64,000 nt of DNA, taken from assembly GCA_030748575.1 (NCBI GenBank), contig JASMLR010000002.1:27939-91938 (forward strand), in the 5' to 3' direction. The translations under genes and the position numbers were made by a program. Origin of the DNA: Phycisphaerales bacterium. GTDB taxonomy: Bacteria; Planctomycetota; Phycisphaerae; Phycisphaerales; SM1A02. Below are positions 8,284-17,242 of the stretch, piece by piece. Every line of letters begins with the position of its first letter. The first letter of the stretch is position 1. Under the pieces are notes generated by a model. The model did not search any database. It worked only from the letters and a program-made list of their open reading frames with translations, and had not been told where the DNA came from.

Positions 8284-9494
8284 CCTACGACCGCCCTTCC
8301 GACGCGTGATGACGCCTCCGCTGCAAGCGCCGCGCAGGCTGCGTCGATGTCTTCTCTGGTGGTAAATGCGCCAACGCTCAAGCGAACCGCGCCTCCCCGA
8401 TCCAGCGTTCCCATTGCAGCATGGGCGTAGGGAGCGCAGTGAATGCCAGCCCGCGTGAGGATTCCATGCTTCGACTCCAGCACGCTGGCCAGTTCCGCCG
8501 GCTCCCGCCCGTCGATTTCAACCGCGAAGACGCCGCAGCGGTTGGCGGGATCTCGGGGGCCGAACAGGCGGAGCCCTGGTATGGAGAGCAGACCTTCGAG
8601 CATCGCTTCGGTGCAGCGGGCATCACGCTCGTGGAGGTGGCTCCACGGGGTGTGTATGGCCCACTCAAGGGCCGCGCCGAGCCCGACGATCCCGGGCATG
8701 TTGTGCGAGCCCGATTCGTATCGATCAGGAAGTTCCATCGGCTGCACGTCGGACTCGCTTCGCGAGCCCGTTCCGCCAAGCCGCACGGGTGCCACGGTCG
8801 ACTCCATTCCGGGCCGGATCCAGAGTCCGCCCGTGCCGAGCGGTCCCAGGAGCCCTTTGTGGCCGGGAAAGGCGAGGAGGTCGACGCCCAACGCCCTGAC
8901 GTCAACGGGGCGGTGCCCCAGCGTCTGGGCGGCGTCAACCAGCAGCGGGACACCGGCATGCCGGCAGCGGTCGGCAATCGCCGCGATGGGCTGAACCGAG
9001 CCGGTGACGTTGGATCCGTGGTTGACGGCAACCAGGCTGGTGTGCGGGCCGATGGCCTCGGCAATCTCGTCGGGGTCGACAAGGAAAGTCTCGGGGTCAA
9101 CACGCACGTAGGTGGTGCTCACCCCGTCTGCTTCCAGATCACGCAGTGGCCGCAGCACGGAGTTGTGGTCCATGCGAGTCGTGACGACATGCATCGGTCT
9201 GCCCGCTCGCCGGGCACTCCTGACCGTGCCTTCGATCGCAAGCGAAAGCGCGTCGGTGCAGTTGAGGGTCAGGATGATCCGATCCGGATCATCCACGCCG
9301 ATGGTCTGGCACAGTGCGGTCCGGCAGGCCAGCATGGCTGCCGCGGCGTTGTGGACTTCGTCGTATCCGCCCCGGCCCGGGCTTGCTGGAATGCCCGCTT
9401 CCCATGCATGCATGGCCGGCCCGATGGCGGGGGCCTTCGGGTAACTCGTTGCGGCGTTGTCGAAATACCGCCGTTGGGTCGACTCGACGGACAT
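8280..9494 (-). CDS. Cysteine desulfurase family protein (class V aminotransferase)
   Basis: A PLP enzyme of the class V fold, 404 aa. The PLP lysine is Lys213 in GHKGLLGPLGTGG, and the catalytic cysteine is Cys353 in RAGIHCAPYAH. These motif versions match the TIGR01977-type cysteine desulfurase subgroup rather than canonical IscS or SufS. Such enzymes take sulfur from cysteine as a bound persulfide. An upstream open frame would add 87 residues of low-complexity sequence; I start at the ATG at 9494 (MSVESTQRRYFDNAAT) where homology begins. It is first in the eight-gene minus run and divergent from the gene at 9648. No scaffold protein or thiolation partner is adjacent. Confidence 0.88.
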   Translation of the reverse strand: MSVESTQRRYFDNAATSYPKAPAIGPAMHAWEAGIPASPGRGGYDEVHNAAAAMLACRTALCQTIGVDDPDRIILTLNCTDALSLAIEGTVRSARRAGRPMHVVTTRMDHNSVLRPLRDLEADGVSTTYVRVDPETFLVDPDEIAEAIGPHTSLVAVNHGSNVTGSVQPIAAIADRCRHAGVPLLVDAAQTLGHRPVDVRALGVDLLAFPGHKGLLGPLGTGGLWIRPGMESTVAPVRLGGTGSRSESDVQPMELPDRYESGSHNMPGIVGLGAALEWAIHTPWSHLHERDARCTEAMLEGLLSIPGLRLFGPRDPANRCGVFAVEIDGREPAELASVLESKHGILTRAGIHCAPYAHAAMGTLDRGGAVRLSVGAFTTREDIDAACAALAAEASSRVGRAVVG

Positions 9495-9647
9495 GCCGGG
9501 AGTATACCCACGGGCCCTCGGCGTTCGATGCCGCGGGCAGGGTCGACAGCCGACCGACCTGCTACACTCGAAGGCCCCGAAGACACCTCGAAACCACCTG
9601 CTGGAGGGGGGGCACGGGGTGGACGTGGAGTCGGGCGAAGGAGCCAG

Positions 9648-11153
9648 ATGATGGTCGTGATGCAGGTGGGCATGGCGTGTGTGATGTGCGGATTTGCCGC
9701 CCCCGATGCGGGAGGCGTATCTCCGGAGGATCTGGCCGCGCAGCTGAACAGTCATGCATCGGTGAAGGCTCCCCCGGCCGAGACGGCATGGGCGGCGCTG
9801 GCACCGGCGATCCGGGCGTTGCCGGCACCTCCCGACACCGTGGAACCGCTGCGTCAGGATTCCATCTGGCCGGGCATGGCCGATTGGGACGCGGTATCAG
9901 CGTGGGCTGCCGCAGGTGGCGACCTTGCCGAGGCCATCACGGACGCGGCGCAGCGGCCGGTGTTCGGAATCAAGTACGGCGTCGCCGCCGCAGCCCCCGA
10001 GGATGCCGCAGCCGGACTGGTTGTCGAGTTGGGAACGGAAGACGACCGTTTGATCCTGCCGTCATTCCGGTATCTCGATGGGGTGGCGGAAATGGCCGTC
10101 TGGACCGTCGCTGAGACGTACAGGCTTGCCGAAGCGGGCAAGGCCCAGGAGGGGCTGACGCTGCTGCTGGACGAACTCATGGTGCTCAGGCGGCTCGCGG
10201 ATCGCGAGTTCATGGACGAGAAGGAGGCGGCGCTGACGCTGCTTGCCTCCGGGATGCATGTGTTCCGTGACGTGACGTATCGCTATATGGACGACCTCTC
10301 CGGAGCGTTTCTGACGCACGCGGCGCTGCACGACATTCCGAGCCTGAGCCCGGGCCGCGAGAGCCTGTTCATGCCGGAGCATGACATGCGTTTGTGCGAG
10401 GCCTTGCTGCAGAACTCGTTTGATCAGTCGCTCGGTCTGCCGCTTGCTGACGAGTTCCCGGCAGTATTCACCGAGGTGCAGGTGGCGGCCACGAACCGGC
10501 CGTTGCAGCGATTCGGAGCCAGGCGACGGTGGGAGTCGATCTACGAAGGCCAGGACAGTCTGGAAGCCAACAAGGCACGCCTCCAGCTCATTTTCGACGA
10601 CTGGTGGCGTCGTTGGCGGTCCTCCGACGAGGACATGATGGGCCGACTGATTCTGGATCAACAGTCACAGTTCGAGTTGATGAACATCGCGAGATTTGCG
10701 GCGATCGACGCCGTGATTCACGACATGAGGAATCTCTTCAAGGCTCGAACGCGTTTGCAGATGGAAGTCAATGCATCGGCGACGGCGGCTGGCTTGGCCG
10801 CGTACAGGATCGAACGCGGTCTGTATCCCCAGACGCTGCGAACCGCGTTCGGCATCACGATGAACAAGGAATGGGCGAAGGACGGCCACGCGACGGTCAG
10901 CGAGGGCTATCGGCCATGGTTCAGATACCGAAGACTCGAGGCGCCCGCAGACCTCGATATCGGGACGGCCCGCGTCGAGATTCCCGCAGGTATCGGGCTG
11001 CTGTACAGCACGGGGCTCGACGGCGTGGACGGGTTGGCAACGCGACACGCGGATGAGCGGTGGCAGGGTGATCTGATCATCTGGCCACCGACCGAGGAAC
11101 TACTTCGCGGCGCTGAGAAGCCTGACGCCAAAGCGACGCCTCCGTCCCGTTGA
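9648..11153 (+). CDS. Secreted protein, unknown function
   Basis: A 501-aa protein with an N-terminal hydrophobic segment (MMVVMQVGMACVMCGFAA) that looks like a signal peptide. It has no domain I can name. The body is acidic and Ala/Leu-rich with predicted helices, and an Arg/Trp-rich stretch (about residues 285-325). The ATG pair at 9648/9651 has a good ribosome site (GAAGGAG, 9637-9643). The frame stays open far upstream, antisense to the cysteine desulfurase gene; that part is a shadow of the opposite strand. The trxB start follows after 23 bases. Similar length and layout occur in planctomycete secreted hypothetical proteins (inference). Confidence 0.75.
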   Translation: MMVVMQVGMACVMCGFAAPDAGGVSPEDLAAQLNSHASVKAPPAETAWAALAPAIRALPAPPDTVEPLRQDSIWPGMADWDAVSAWAAAGGDLAEAITDAAQRPVFGIKYGVAAAAPEDAAAGLVVELGTEDDRLILPSFRYLDGVAEMAVWTVAETYRLAEAGKAQEGLTLLLDELMVLRRLADREFMDEKEAALTLLASGMHVFRDVTYRYMDDLSGAFLTHAALHDIPSLSPGRESLFMPEHDMRLCEALLQNSFDQSLGLPLADEFPAVFTEVQVAATNRPLQRFGARRRWESIYEGQDSLEANKARLQLIFDDWWRRWRSSDEDMMGRLILDQQSQFELMNIARFAAIDAVIHDMRNLFKARTRLQMEVNASATAAGLAAYRIERGLYPQTLRTAFGITMNKEWAKDGHATVSEGYRPWFRYRRLEAPADLDIGTARVEIPAGIGLLYSTGLDGVDGLATRHADERWQGDLIIWPPTEELLRGAEKPDAKATPPSR

Positions 11154-11176
11154 TCCTCAATCAGGGAGCGAGATTC

Positions 11177-12157
11177 ATGAGCGGTGACTCCAGTTCGGAG
11201 CGTGTAGTGATCATTGGCAGTGGCCCGGCCGGTTGGACGGCGGCCATTTACGCAGCCCGGGCGGACCTGGAGCCTGTGTGCCTGATCGGCGTGCCCCGAT
11301 CCAACCCCGCGCCCGTACTGCCCGGGGGGCAGTTGATGCTGACGACTGAAGTCGAGAACTACCCGGGCTTCCCAGAGGGCATTTCCGGTCCCGACATGAT
11401 GCAGGGCTTTCAGCAGCAGGCGGAACGGTTTGGCACCCGGGTTCGGGGGGTCGATGTGACGGCGTGCGACTTTTCGTCCCGGCCCTTTACGCTGACGACA
11501 AGCGAAGGCGATACCGTCAAGGCCGACTCCGTCATCATCGCGACGGGCGCGACTGCGAACTGGATCGGCCTGGACAACGAACTGCGGCTGGCGACGTCTG
11601 GTGGGGGGGTGAGCGCATGTGCCGTCTGTGATGGTGCGTTGCCGGTATTCCGGGATCAGCCGCTTGCGGTCGTCGGCGGTGGGGACAGCGCCATGGAGGA
11701 AGCCTCCTATCTCGCCAAGTTCGGGTCCAAGGTCTATGTGATTCATCGCCGCGACACACTTCGCGCTTCGAAGGCCATGCAGGAGCGGGTGTTGTCCAAC
11801 GACGCCATTGAGATGGTCTGGGACAGTCAGGTCGTCGATGTGATCGGCGAGACGGTGATTGAGGCCGTGGAGCTCGAAAACACCAAGACCGGTCAACGCT
11901 CCCGGCTCGACGTGCGGGGTCTCTTTGTGGCGATCGGCCATACGCCGGCGACGTCATTCCTGGAGGGCAGCGGCGTGTTGCTTGACGACGCAGGCTATGT
12001 CGTTGTCGATGGTGGATCGTCACGCACCAATATTGACGGCGTGTTTGCGGCGGGCGACGTCGCCGACTCGATCTATCGTCAGGCGATTACGGCTGCCGGC
12101 ATGGGGTGCAAGGCTGCACTTGACGCCGAGCGGTGGCTCTCCGAGCACGCGGACTGA
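11177..12157 (+). CDS. trxB: Thioredoxin-disulfide reductase
   Basis: An NADPH- and FAD-dependent reductase that keeps thioredoxin reduced. At 326 aa it is the standard low-molecular-weight type: FAD motif GSGPAG (14-19), redox-active CAVC (Cys148, Cys151), NADPH-binding GGGDSAMEE, then HRRD, and the C-terminal FAD motif with FAAGDV. I use the ATG at 11177, which has GGGAG eight bases upstream; a TTG at 11150 would add nine residues. It ends exactly one base before the stop of the convergent symporter gene, with no spacer. Confidence 0.95.
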   Translation: MSGDSSSERVVIIGSGPAGWTAAIYAARADLEPVCLIGVPRSNPAPVLPGGQLMLTTEVENYPGFPEGISGPDMMQGFQQQAERFGTRVRGVDVTACDFSSRPFTLTTSEGDTVKADSVIIATGATANWIGLDNELRLATSGGGVSACAVCDGALPVFRDQPLAVVGGGDSAMEEASYLAKFGSKVYVIHRRDTLRASKAMQERVLSNDAIEMVWDSQVVDVIGETVIEAVELENTKTGQRSRLDVRGLFVAIGHTPATSFLEGSGVLLDDAGYVVVDGGSSRTNIDGVFAAGDVADSIYRQAITAAGMGCKAALDAERWLSEHAD

Positions 12158-13465
12158 TCAGGCTTCCGGGGTCGCCGGCGTGTCCGGTGTGATTCGGGTC
12201 ATGATCCGTGCGCCCACCGCGTCCCCCCAGACATTGACGGTCGTGCGGCACATGTCAAGGATGCGATCAACGCCCAGAATCACGCCAATGGCGGCGACCG
12301 GCAGCGTCGGCGCGTCGCCGAGGCTGCCGTTGACTGCTGCAATCACGATGACCATGGTGACCAGGCCCGCCGAGGGAATGCCCGCAGCGCCGACGGCGGC
12401 CAGTGTGGCGGTGACGACGACCAGAATGAGTTGCCCGAACTCAAGTTCGATGCCGTACAACTGGAACAGAAACACGACGGCAACTGCCTCATACAAGGCC
12501 GTCCCGTCCATGTTGATCGTCGCGCCGAGCGGGAGGACGAAATTGCCTGCCTGCTCAGAGCACTCGCCTTCGTCGATCGCCGTCTCGATGGTGACTGGCA
12601 GCGTGGCACTGCTTGAATCGGTGCCGAACGCCGTCAGCAGGGCCGGCTTCATTTTGCCCATGAACTGGAAGGGGCGCACGCGGCCGAAGAGTCGCAGGAT
12701 GAGCGGCAGCACGATGGCGCCGTGAATGAGCAGACCCAGCAGCACGGTCCCCATGTACCCGCCGAGAGGTCCGGTGACGTTCTCGAGGCCGATGCGGCCG
12801 ACGGTCCATGCGACGAGGAGAAACACGCCGATGGGGGTCAACCACACGACCCATTGAATGAGGGTCATCAGTCCTTCAAAGCCCGCGTCGAAGAATTCTC
12901 TCGCGGCGCGGGTCCGTTCGCCTCCGGCCGCCAGGGCAAGCCCCAGCCCGATGGCGAACACAATGATGCCGAGCGGCCTGCCGGCGCTCATCTCGGACAC
13001 GATGTTCGTGGGGATCAGCTGATACAGAATGTTGGTCCAGGTGCCGCCCATCGTCTTGGCGTCGACCTTGGCCGACAGCGAAGCGTCCGCGGCAAAGGCC
13101 GACTCTCCGCCGGCGCGAACAGATGCCTGGACGTCGGGGGGGAGGGACCCCGGATCGAAAAAGGTGACGAGCGCGGTGCCGATCGTGACCGCGATCAGCA
13201 TGGTTGCGAAGTAGTAGACGAGCGTGGCCCCGCCCAGGCGGCCCAGTTTGCGAGGATCGCCGATTCTCGTGATGCCCGCGACCACACTGAACAGCACAAG
13301 GGGGATGACCAGCAGCTTGAGCGGCCGGATGAGTACGAGGTCTCCGGCGACCTTCGTCCAGTGGTCGCCACCGATCTCGCTTCCGTGCAGCGCGAATTGG
13401 CCGACGATGGCCCCCAGGACCATTCCCGTGACGATCAGCGTGGTGAGCAGAGTGGCTGGCTTCAT
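12158..13465 (-). CDS. Dicarboxylate/amino acid:cation symporter (DAACS family)
   Basis: An inner-membrane sodium- or proton-coupled carrier for acidic amino acids or C4-dicarboxylates, 435 aa. Eight hydrophobic helices and two re-entrant loops are apparent. The family signatures are the serine-rich SSSATLP hairpin (inside FGTDSSSATLP), the helix 7 motif NMDGTALYE, and the helix 8 region with DRILDMCRTTVNVWGD, where the conserved Asp and Asn/Arg bind substrate. It is convergent with trxB and lies 32 bases downstream of aspS. GltP, DctA and serine carriers share these motifs, so substrate choice is open. Confidence 0.9.
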   Translation of the reverse strand: MKPATLLTTLIVTGMVLGAIVGQFALHGSEIGGDHWTKVAGDLVLIRPLKLLVIPLVLFSVVAGITRIGDPRKLGRLGGATLVYYFATMLIAVTIGTALVTFFDPGSLPPDVQASVRAGGESAFAADASLSAKVDAKTMGGTWTNILYQLIPTNIVSEMSAGRPLGIIVFAIGLGLALAAGGERTRAAREFFDAGFEGLMTLIQWVVWLTPIGVFLLVAWTVGRIGLENVTGPLGGYMGTVLLGLLIHGAIVLPLILRLFGRVRPFQFMGKMKPALLTAFGTDSSSATLPVTIETAIDEGECSEQAGNFVLPLGATINMDGTALYEAVAVVFLFQLYGIELEFGQLILVVVTATLAAVGAAGIPSAGLVTMVIVIAAVNGSLGDAPTLPVAAIGVILGVDRILDMCRTTVNVWGDAVGARIMTRITPDTPATPEA

Positions 13466-13497
13466 GCCGCCAGCCTACCGATCGCGGGCCGATCGTG

Positions 13498-15279
13498 TCA
13501 GACGCTGGCTTCCTCGACCACCGAGACGTGCAACTCGTCGAGTTGCTCGCCGTCCACCGGCCCGGGGGCGTCGGTCATGAGGTCGGCACCGTTCTGGGTC
13601 TTCGGGAAGGCGATGACGTCTCGAATGTTGTCGGTGCTCGTGAGCAGCATGACGAGCCGGTCGAGGCCGAACGCGACGCCACCGTGAGGGGGAGCGCCTT
13701 GTTTCAGGGCGTCGAGCAGGAAGCCGAACTTGACGGCCCGTTCCTCTTCGCTCAGGCCGAGAATCCTGAAGACCGTCTCCTGCACTTCGGGGTCGTGGAT
13801 ACGGATGGACCCACCGCCGATCTCAGATCCGTTGAGCACCATGTCGTATCCGGCAGAGACGACGGCGCCGGGGTCGGTCTCGAGTTTCTCGATGTCTTCC
13901 GGGAGCGGAGCAGTAAACGGGTGGTGCTCGCTGAGCCACCGCTGCTTGTCCTCGCTCCACCGGAACATCGGGAAGTCGACCACCCAGAGCGCCTTCCAGG
14001 CGGTGGTGTCGACCAGATCCAACACGCGGGCCGCATGCAGCCGAACCTGACCGAGTGACTCGCAGGCATGGAGCCAACTGTCGCAGCCCATCAGGATGGT
14101 GTCGCCCGGCTCAATCTCGAGGGTGGCGGCCAGATCATCGGCCACGTTGTTGATGAACTTCGCGATGCCACCTTCAAAGCCGTTCTCAGTGACTTTGGTC
14201 CACGGCAGCCCGCCGGCTCCGTGCGTCTTGGCCGTCTCCTGAAGCTGGTCGAGGACTTTCCGCGTGAGCTTGTCGGCCGACGCGGGGATACGAATCGCCT
14301 TGACGACGCCATCCTCTTTGGCCAGTGCTGACTGGAACACCTTGAAGTCCGTCCGCCCTGCGATCTCCGAAATGTCCGTGAGCGGCAGGTCGAACCGCAG
14401 GTCGGGGCGATCCGATCCCCAGACGTCAATGGCTTCACGCCAGGACATCCGCGGGACCTGGCCGAGGTCGAGGCCCAGCAGGTGCTTGAAGACCCGCCGC
14501 ACGAAGCCCGTCATGATCTTGAGGACTTCGTCGCGGTCGACAAAGGACATCTCCAGATCGATCTGGGTGAATTCCGCCTGCCGGTCGGCCCGCGGGTCCT
14601 CGTCTCGAAGGCACTTGCAGATCTGCAGGTACCGGTCGCATCCTGCGACCATCAGAATCTGCTTGAAGATCTGCGGGCTCTGCGGGAGCGCGTACCACTT
14701 GCCGGGGTAGATGCGGGACGGAACGATGAAGTCACGGGCGCCTTCCGGTGTGCTCTTGATGAGCAGCGGCGTCTCGACCTCAAGAAATGACAGGTTGTGA
14801 AAGTACTGGCGTGTCAAGGCGCACAGGTCGTGTCGCATCTGCAGCGTTCGCTGCATGGAGGGCCGGCGCAGGTCGATGTATCGATGGCGAAGCCGCACTT
14901 CCTCTGAGATCTTGGACGCCTCGTGGTCATCGGGGAGAATGGGCGGGTTGCTCGCTCTGGAGAAGATGGTCAGGCCTTTGCCCCGAATCTCGATCTCGCC
15001 GGTTGCGAGTCTCGGGTTGACGCCACCTTCGCGTCGTCCGACGGCGCCCGTGATCTGAACGACGTCTTCACGGCGAAGTGAGCGTGCTGCTTCCATGACC
15101 TCCGGGTCGCAGTCCTCCTGGTCGAAGACCGCCTGCGTCATGCCCGCTCGATCTCGAACATCCACGAACACGAGCCCCTTGCCCTGATCGCGGAAGGTGT
15201 TGACCCATCCGCAAATGGTGGCACTGGTATCGATCTGATCCAGACCGAGTTCGCCGCAGGTGTGGGTGCGCATAGCCAT
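13498..15279 (-). CDS. aspS: Aspartyl-tRNA synthetase
   Basis: Charges tRNA-Asp. The 593-aa length and layout are those of bacterial AspRS. There is an OB-fold anticodon domain (1-110), then class II motif 2 context [18 protein letters not shown]-like (written here as separate segments [10 protein letters not shown] and [10 protein letters not shown]). The bacterial GAD insertion follows (about 300-400), then the C-terminal GLDRLVML motif 3 region. Because some bacteria lacking AsnRS use a non-discriminating AspRS, dual specificity is possible but cannot be told here. A TACAAT -10-like element lies upstream on the minus strand at 15340-15335. It is divergent from lpxB. Confidence 0.96.
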   Translation of the reverse strand: MAMRTHTCGELGLDQIDTSATICGWVNTFRDQGKGLVFVDVRDRAGMTQAVFDQEDCDPEVMEAARSLRREDVVQITGAVGRREGGVNPRLATGEIEIRGKGLTIFSRASNPPILPDDHEASKISEEVRLRHRYIDLRRPSMQRTLQMRHDLCALTRQYFHNLSFLEVETPLLIKSTPEGARDFIVPSRIYPGKWYALPQSPQIFKQILMVAGCDRYLQICKCLRDEDPRADRQAEFTQIDLEMSFVDRDEVLKIMTGFVRRVFKHLLGLDLGQVPRMSWREAIDVWGSDRPDLRFDLPLTDISEIAGRTDFKVFQSALAKEDGVVKAIRIPASADKLTRKVLDQLQETAKTHGAGGLPWTKVTENGFEGGIAKFINNVADDLAATLEIEPGDTILMGCDSWLHACESLGQVRLHAARVLDLVDTTAWKALWVVDFPMFRWSEDKQRWLSEHHPFTAPLPEDIEKLETDPGAVVSAGYDMVLNGSEIGGGSIRIHDPEVQETVFRILGLSEEERAVKFGFLLDALKQGAPPHGGVAFGLDRLVMLLTSTDNIRDVIAFPKTQNGADLMTDAPGPVDGEQLDELHVSVVEEASV

Positions 15280-15394
15280 GATGTCGGTGGACTCCTCGCG
15301 TGCCGATGTTCATCCCCGGAGCTTGAAGCGACGCATTGTATCGCATCTCTCCAGCCTGCCGCCCAGTCGCCGCTGGAACTGTATCCTGCCCCGC

Positions 15395-16543
15395 ATGGCC
15401 GCCGACTCGGGCTCATCAGGTCCCGTCATTCTCTTTACCGCATTCGAACCGAGTGGTGACGCGCTTGCCGCCCCTGTGATCCGGCAGTTGCGGAAGATGC
15501 ATCCGGAGTGGTCGATCTACGCGTGGGGCGGCGACGCCATGGAGGCCGCCGGGGCGCATCTGGCCGGCCGGACCGCCGGAGACGGCGCCATGGGGCTGGG
15601 CGCGATCGCCCACGCCCGCACGGTGCGTCGCCAGGTCAAGGCCATTCGGCGGTGGATCAAGAGCTGCCGACTGATGCTCCATGTGCCGGTTGATTCTCCG
15701 GCCGCCAACTTTCCGATCTGCCAGGCGGCCCGCAAGGCGAGCGCGAGGATTGTTCATCTGGCGGCGCCACAGATGTGGGCGTGGGGGAGTTGGCGGGTGA
15801 GGAAGCTGCGCAAGTTGACCGATCATGTCTGTTGCCTGCTTCCCTTCGAGCCCAGATGGTTCGGAGAAAAGGGCATCAAGGGGAGCTTTGTCGGGCATCC
15901 TGCCATCAACCGGGTGCTCGACAGCGAGGATCTGCAGCGGCGACTTCACGGCATGCCCGGTGGGGCCCCACGCATCGCGCTGCTTCCGGGGTCGCGTACT
16001 CAGGAGGTCAACCGGAACATACGGCTGCTTGTCAAGGTGTTTGAGGAGTTGCGGCACCGCCACATGACCATGTCCGGTGTGATCGTTGCCGCATCGGATC
16101 AGGCCGCTCAGGCTGTCCGGTCCAGACTCGGGGAGTTTCCGATGGGCCTGAGCATGGTCCAGAATATGCGGGACGAGTCGATCGCCTGGTGCGATCTCGC
16201 CATTGCGGTGTCGGGGACGGTCACCCTCGACATCATGCGACAGTGCCAGCCGATGATCGGGGTGTACAAGGCCGGGATGTTGTCGTGCCTGGGCGCCAAG
16301 GTGCTGCTTCGTACGCCGTACAAACTGCTGCCGAACATCATCGCTGACGACGCGATCGTTCCCGAGTACGTGCCGTGGTGCCGGGGGGCGGGCCCGATCA
16401 TTTCAAAGGCCCAGTGGCTTCTGGACGACAGCCGCAGAGCAGCCGAGCAGCAGCAGGGACTGCGGCGAGCGCTCGGGGCCTATCGGGGTCATGACTTTGC
16501 GACCGAGTGCGCCACCATCATTGCTGAGACCGCGAAGGCCTAG
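15395..16543 (+). CDS. lpxB: Lipid-A-disaccharide synthase
   Basis: Joins UDP-2,3-diacylglucosamine and lipid X to form the lipid A disaccharide at the inner membrane. 382 aa, GT19 family. Signatures include FEPSGD near the N-terminus, the VDSPAANF segment (family VDaPdFN), AAPQMWAW, FVGHP, the LLPGSRTQEV motif and SGTVTLD. The ATG at 15395 was chosen since the family start is M...ILFTA-EPSGD; the frame is open further upstream into the divergent aspS region. It shows that the organism makes lipid A, consistent with gmhA elsewhere in the window. The other lpx genes are not adjacent. Confidence 0.93.
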   Translation: MAADSGSSGPVILFTAFEPSGDALAAPVIRQLRKMHPEWSIYAWGGDAMEAAGAHLAGRTAGDGAMGLGAIAHARTVRRQVKAIRRWIKSCRLMLHVPVDSPAANFPICQAARKASARIVHLAAPQMWAWGSWRVRKLRKLTDHVCCLLPFEPRWFGEKGIKGSFVGHPAINRVLDSEDLQRRLHGMPGGAPRIALLPGSRTQEVNRNIRLLVKVFEELRHRHMTMSGVIVAASDQAAQAVRSRLGEFPMGLSMVQNMRDESIAWCDLAIAVSGTVTLDIMRQCQPMIGVYKAGMLSCLGAKVLLRTPYKLLPNIIADDAIVPEYVPWCRGAGPIISKAQWLLDDSRRAAEQQQGLRRALGAYRGHDFATECATIIAETAKA

Positions 16544-16570
16544 GTCTGACGGGGGCGGCTTCCTAACGCG

Positions 16571-17242
16571 TCAGGCATGGTGAACCGGATAGATGCGGGC
16601 GACCCCGTGGCGATTGCCCACGCGGTCCTGCAGAGAGAACTGCCGCTCGGTCGGGGCGCTGATCGGGAGCCCCTGATCCAGACAATGTCGCTGCCAGACC
16701 TCGAAGTCATGCGCCGCGACCTCCGCACGCTCGACCCAGAGCACGATGAGCAGGCCGGCGTGAAAGATCCTGGCGTCGCCACGCAGTTTGGCAATGTCCT
16801 TTCGCACCGTGCCGAGAAGTTCGTTTGACCAGGACGGGTTGGCGCCGCGTTCTGAGAACTGCGCGACGACCTTGACTTCAAGCCAGAACGCCTCCTCGAG
16901 CGGAACGGCTTCGGGGTCATCGAAGAGCGTGGCCGCGGCGGCGGGGTCCTGAAGCGGTCTGCCGTCGGGCGTGAGGACAAGGTCACACCGCCTACCTTCG
17001 GCCCGCGAGCGGCGAGGTCGGGCCGCCGGGTACCGCACTTCCCGGTGGACGCCGAACCCGGCCGTTTCCATGGCGTCGGCGAGCATGGGGTGCAGCGACA
17101 CTTCGTCCAGAACGTCGATGCCGTGTACCGCCTGCGCCTCTCGGTCAAGGTCGATACGGCGGGCCAGTCCGGCTTCCACCGCGTCGGCGATGTCAGCGAC
17201 GTGCCACCGCACGCCGGGCGGGTCAGTTGCGTTTGCCATCAT
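16571..17242 (-). CDS. Unknown protein, possible PD-(D/E)XK nuclease fold
   Basis: A 223-aa protein without a family I can name. A CDLVL strand (Asp87), followed 34 residues later by FWLEVKV (Glu122, Lys124), gives the D...ExK spacing of PD-(D/E)XK nucleases. After it comes a helix-rich region (NELLGTVRKDIAKL) and then a LLIVLWV core strand. This is a pattern match only. The start overlaps the end of the AGCS transporter gene by 20 bases, with a second ATG at 17239, so it is probably cotranscribed with the transporters. It ends 27 bases from the convergent lpxB stop. It could equally be a non-catalytic member of that fold. Confidence 0.6.
   Translation of the reverse strand: MMANATDPPGVRWHVADIADAVEAGLARRIDLDREAQAVHGIDVLDEVSLHPMLADAMETAGFGVHREVRYPAARPRRSRAEGRRCDLVLTPDGRPLQDPAAAATLFDDPEAVPLEEAFWLEVKVVAQFSERGANPSWSNELLGTVRKDIAKLRGDARIFHAGLLIVLWVERAEVAAHDFEVWQRHCLDQGLPISAPTERQFSLQDRVGNRHGVARIYPVHHA

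Noticed and set aside
9531-9580. A promoter before the gene at 9648 (TCGACA and TACACT)
   Set aside because: The spacer is only 14 bases, too short for a normal sigma-70 promoter.
8421-9647. Upstream extension of the secreted protein gene, antisense to the cysteine desulfurase gene
   Set aside because: The desulfurase has clear catalytic motifs, and a good ribosome site and signal peptide mark the true start at 9648.
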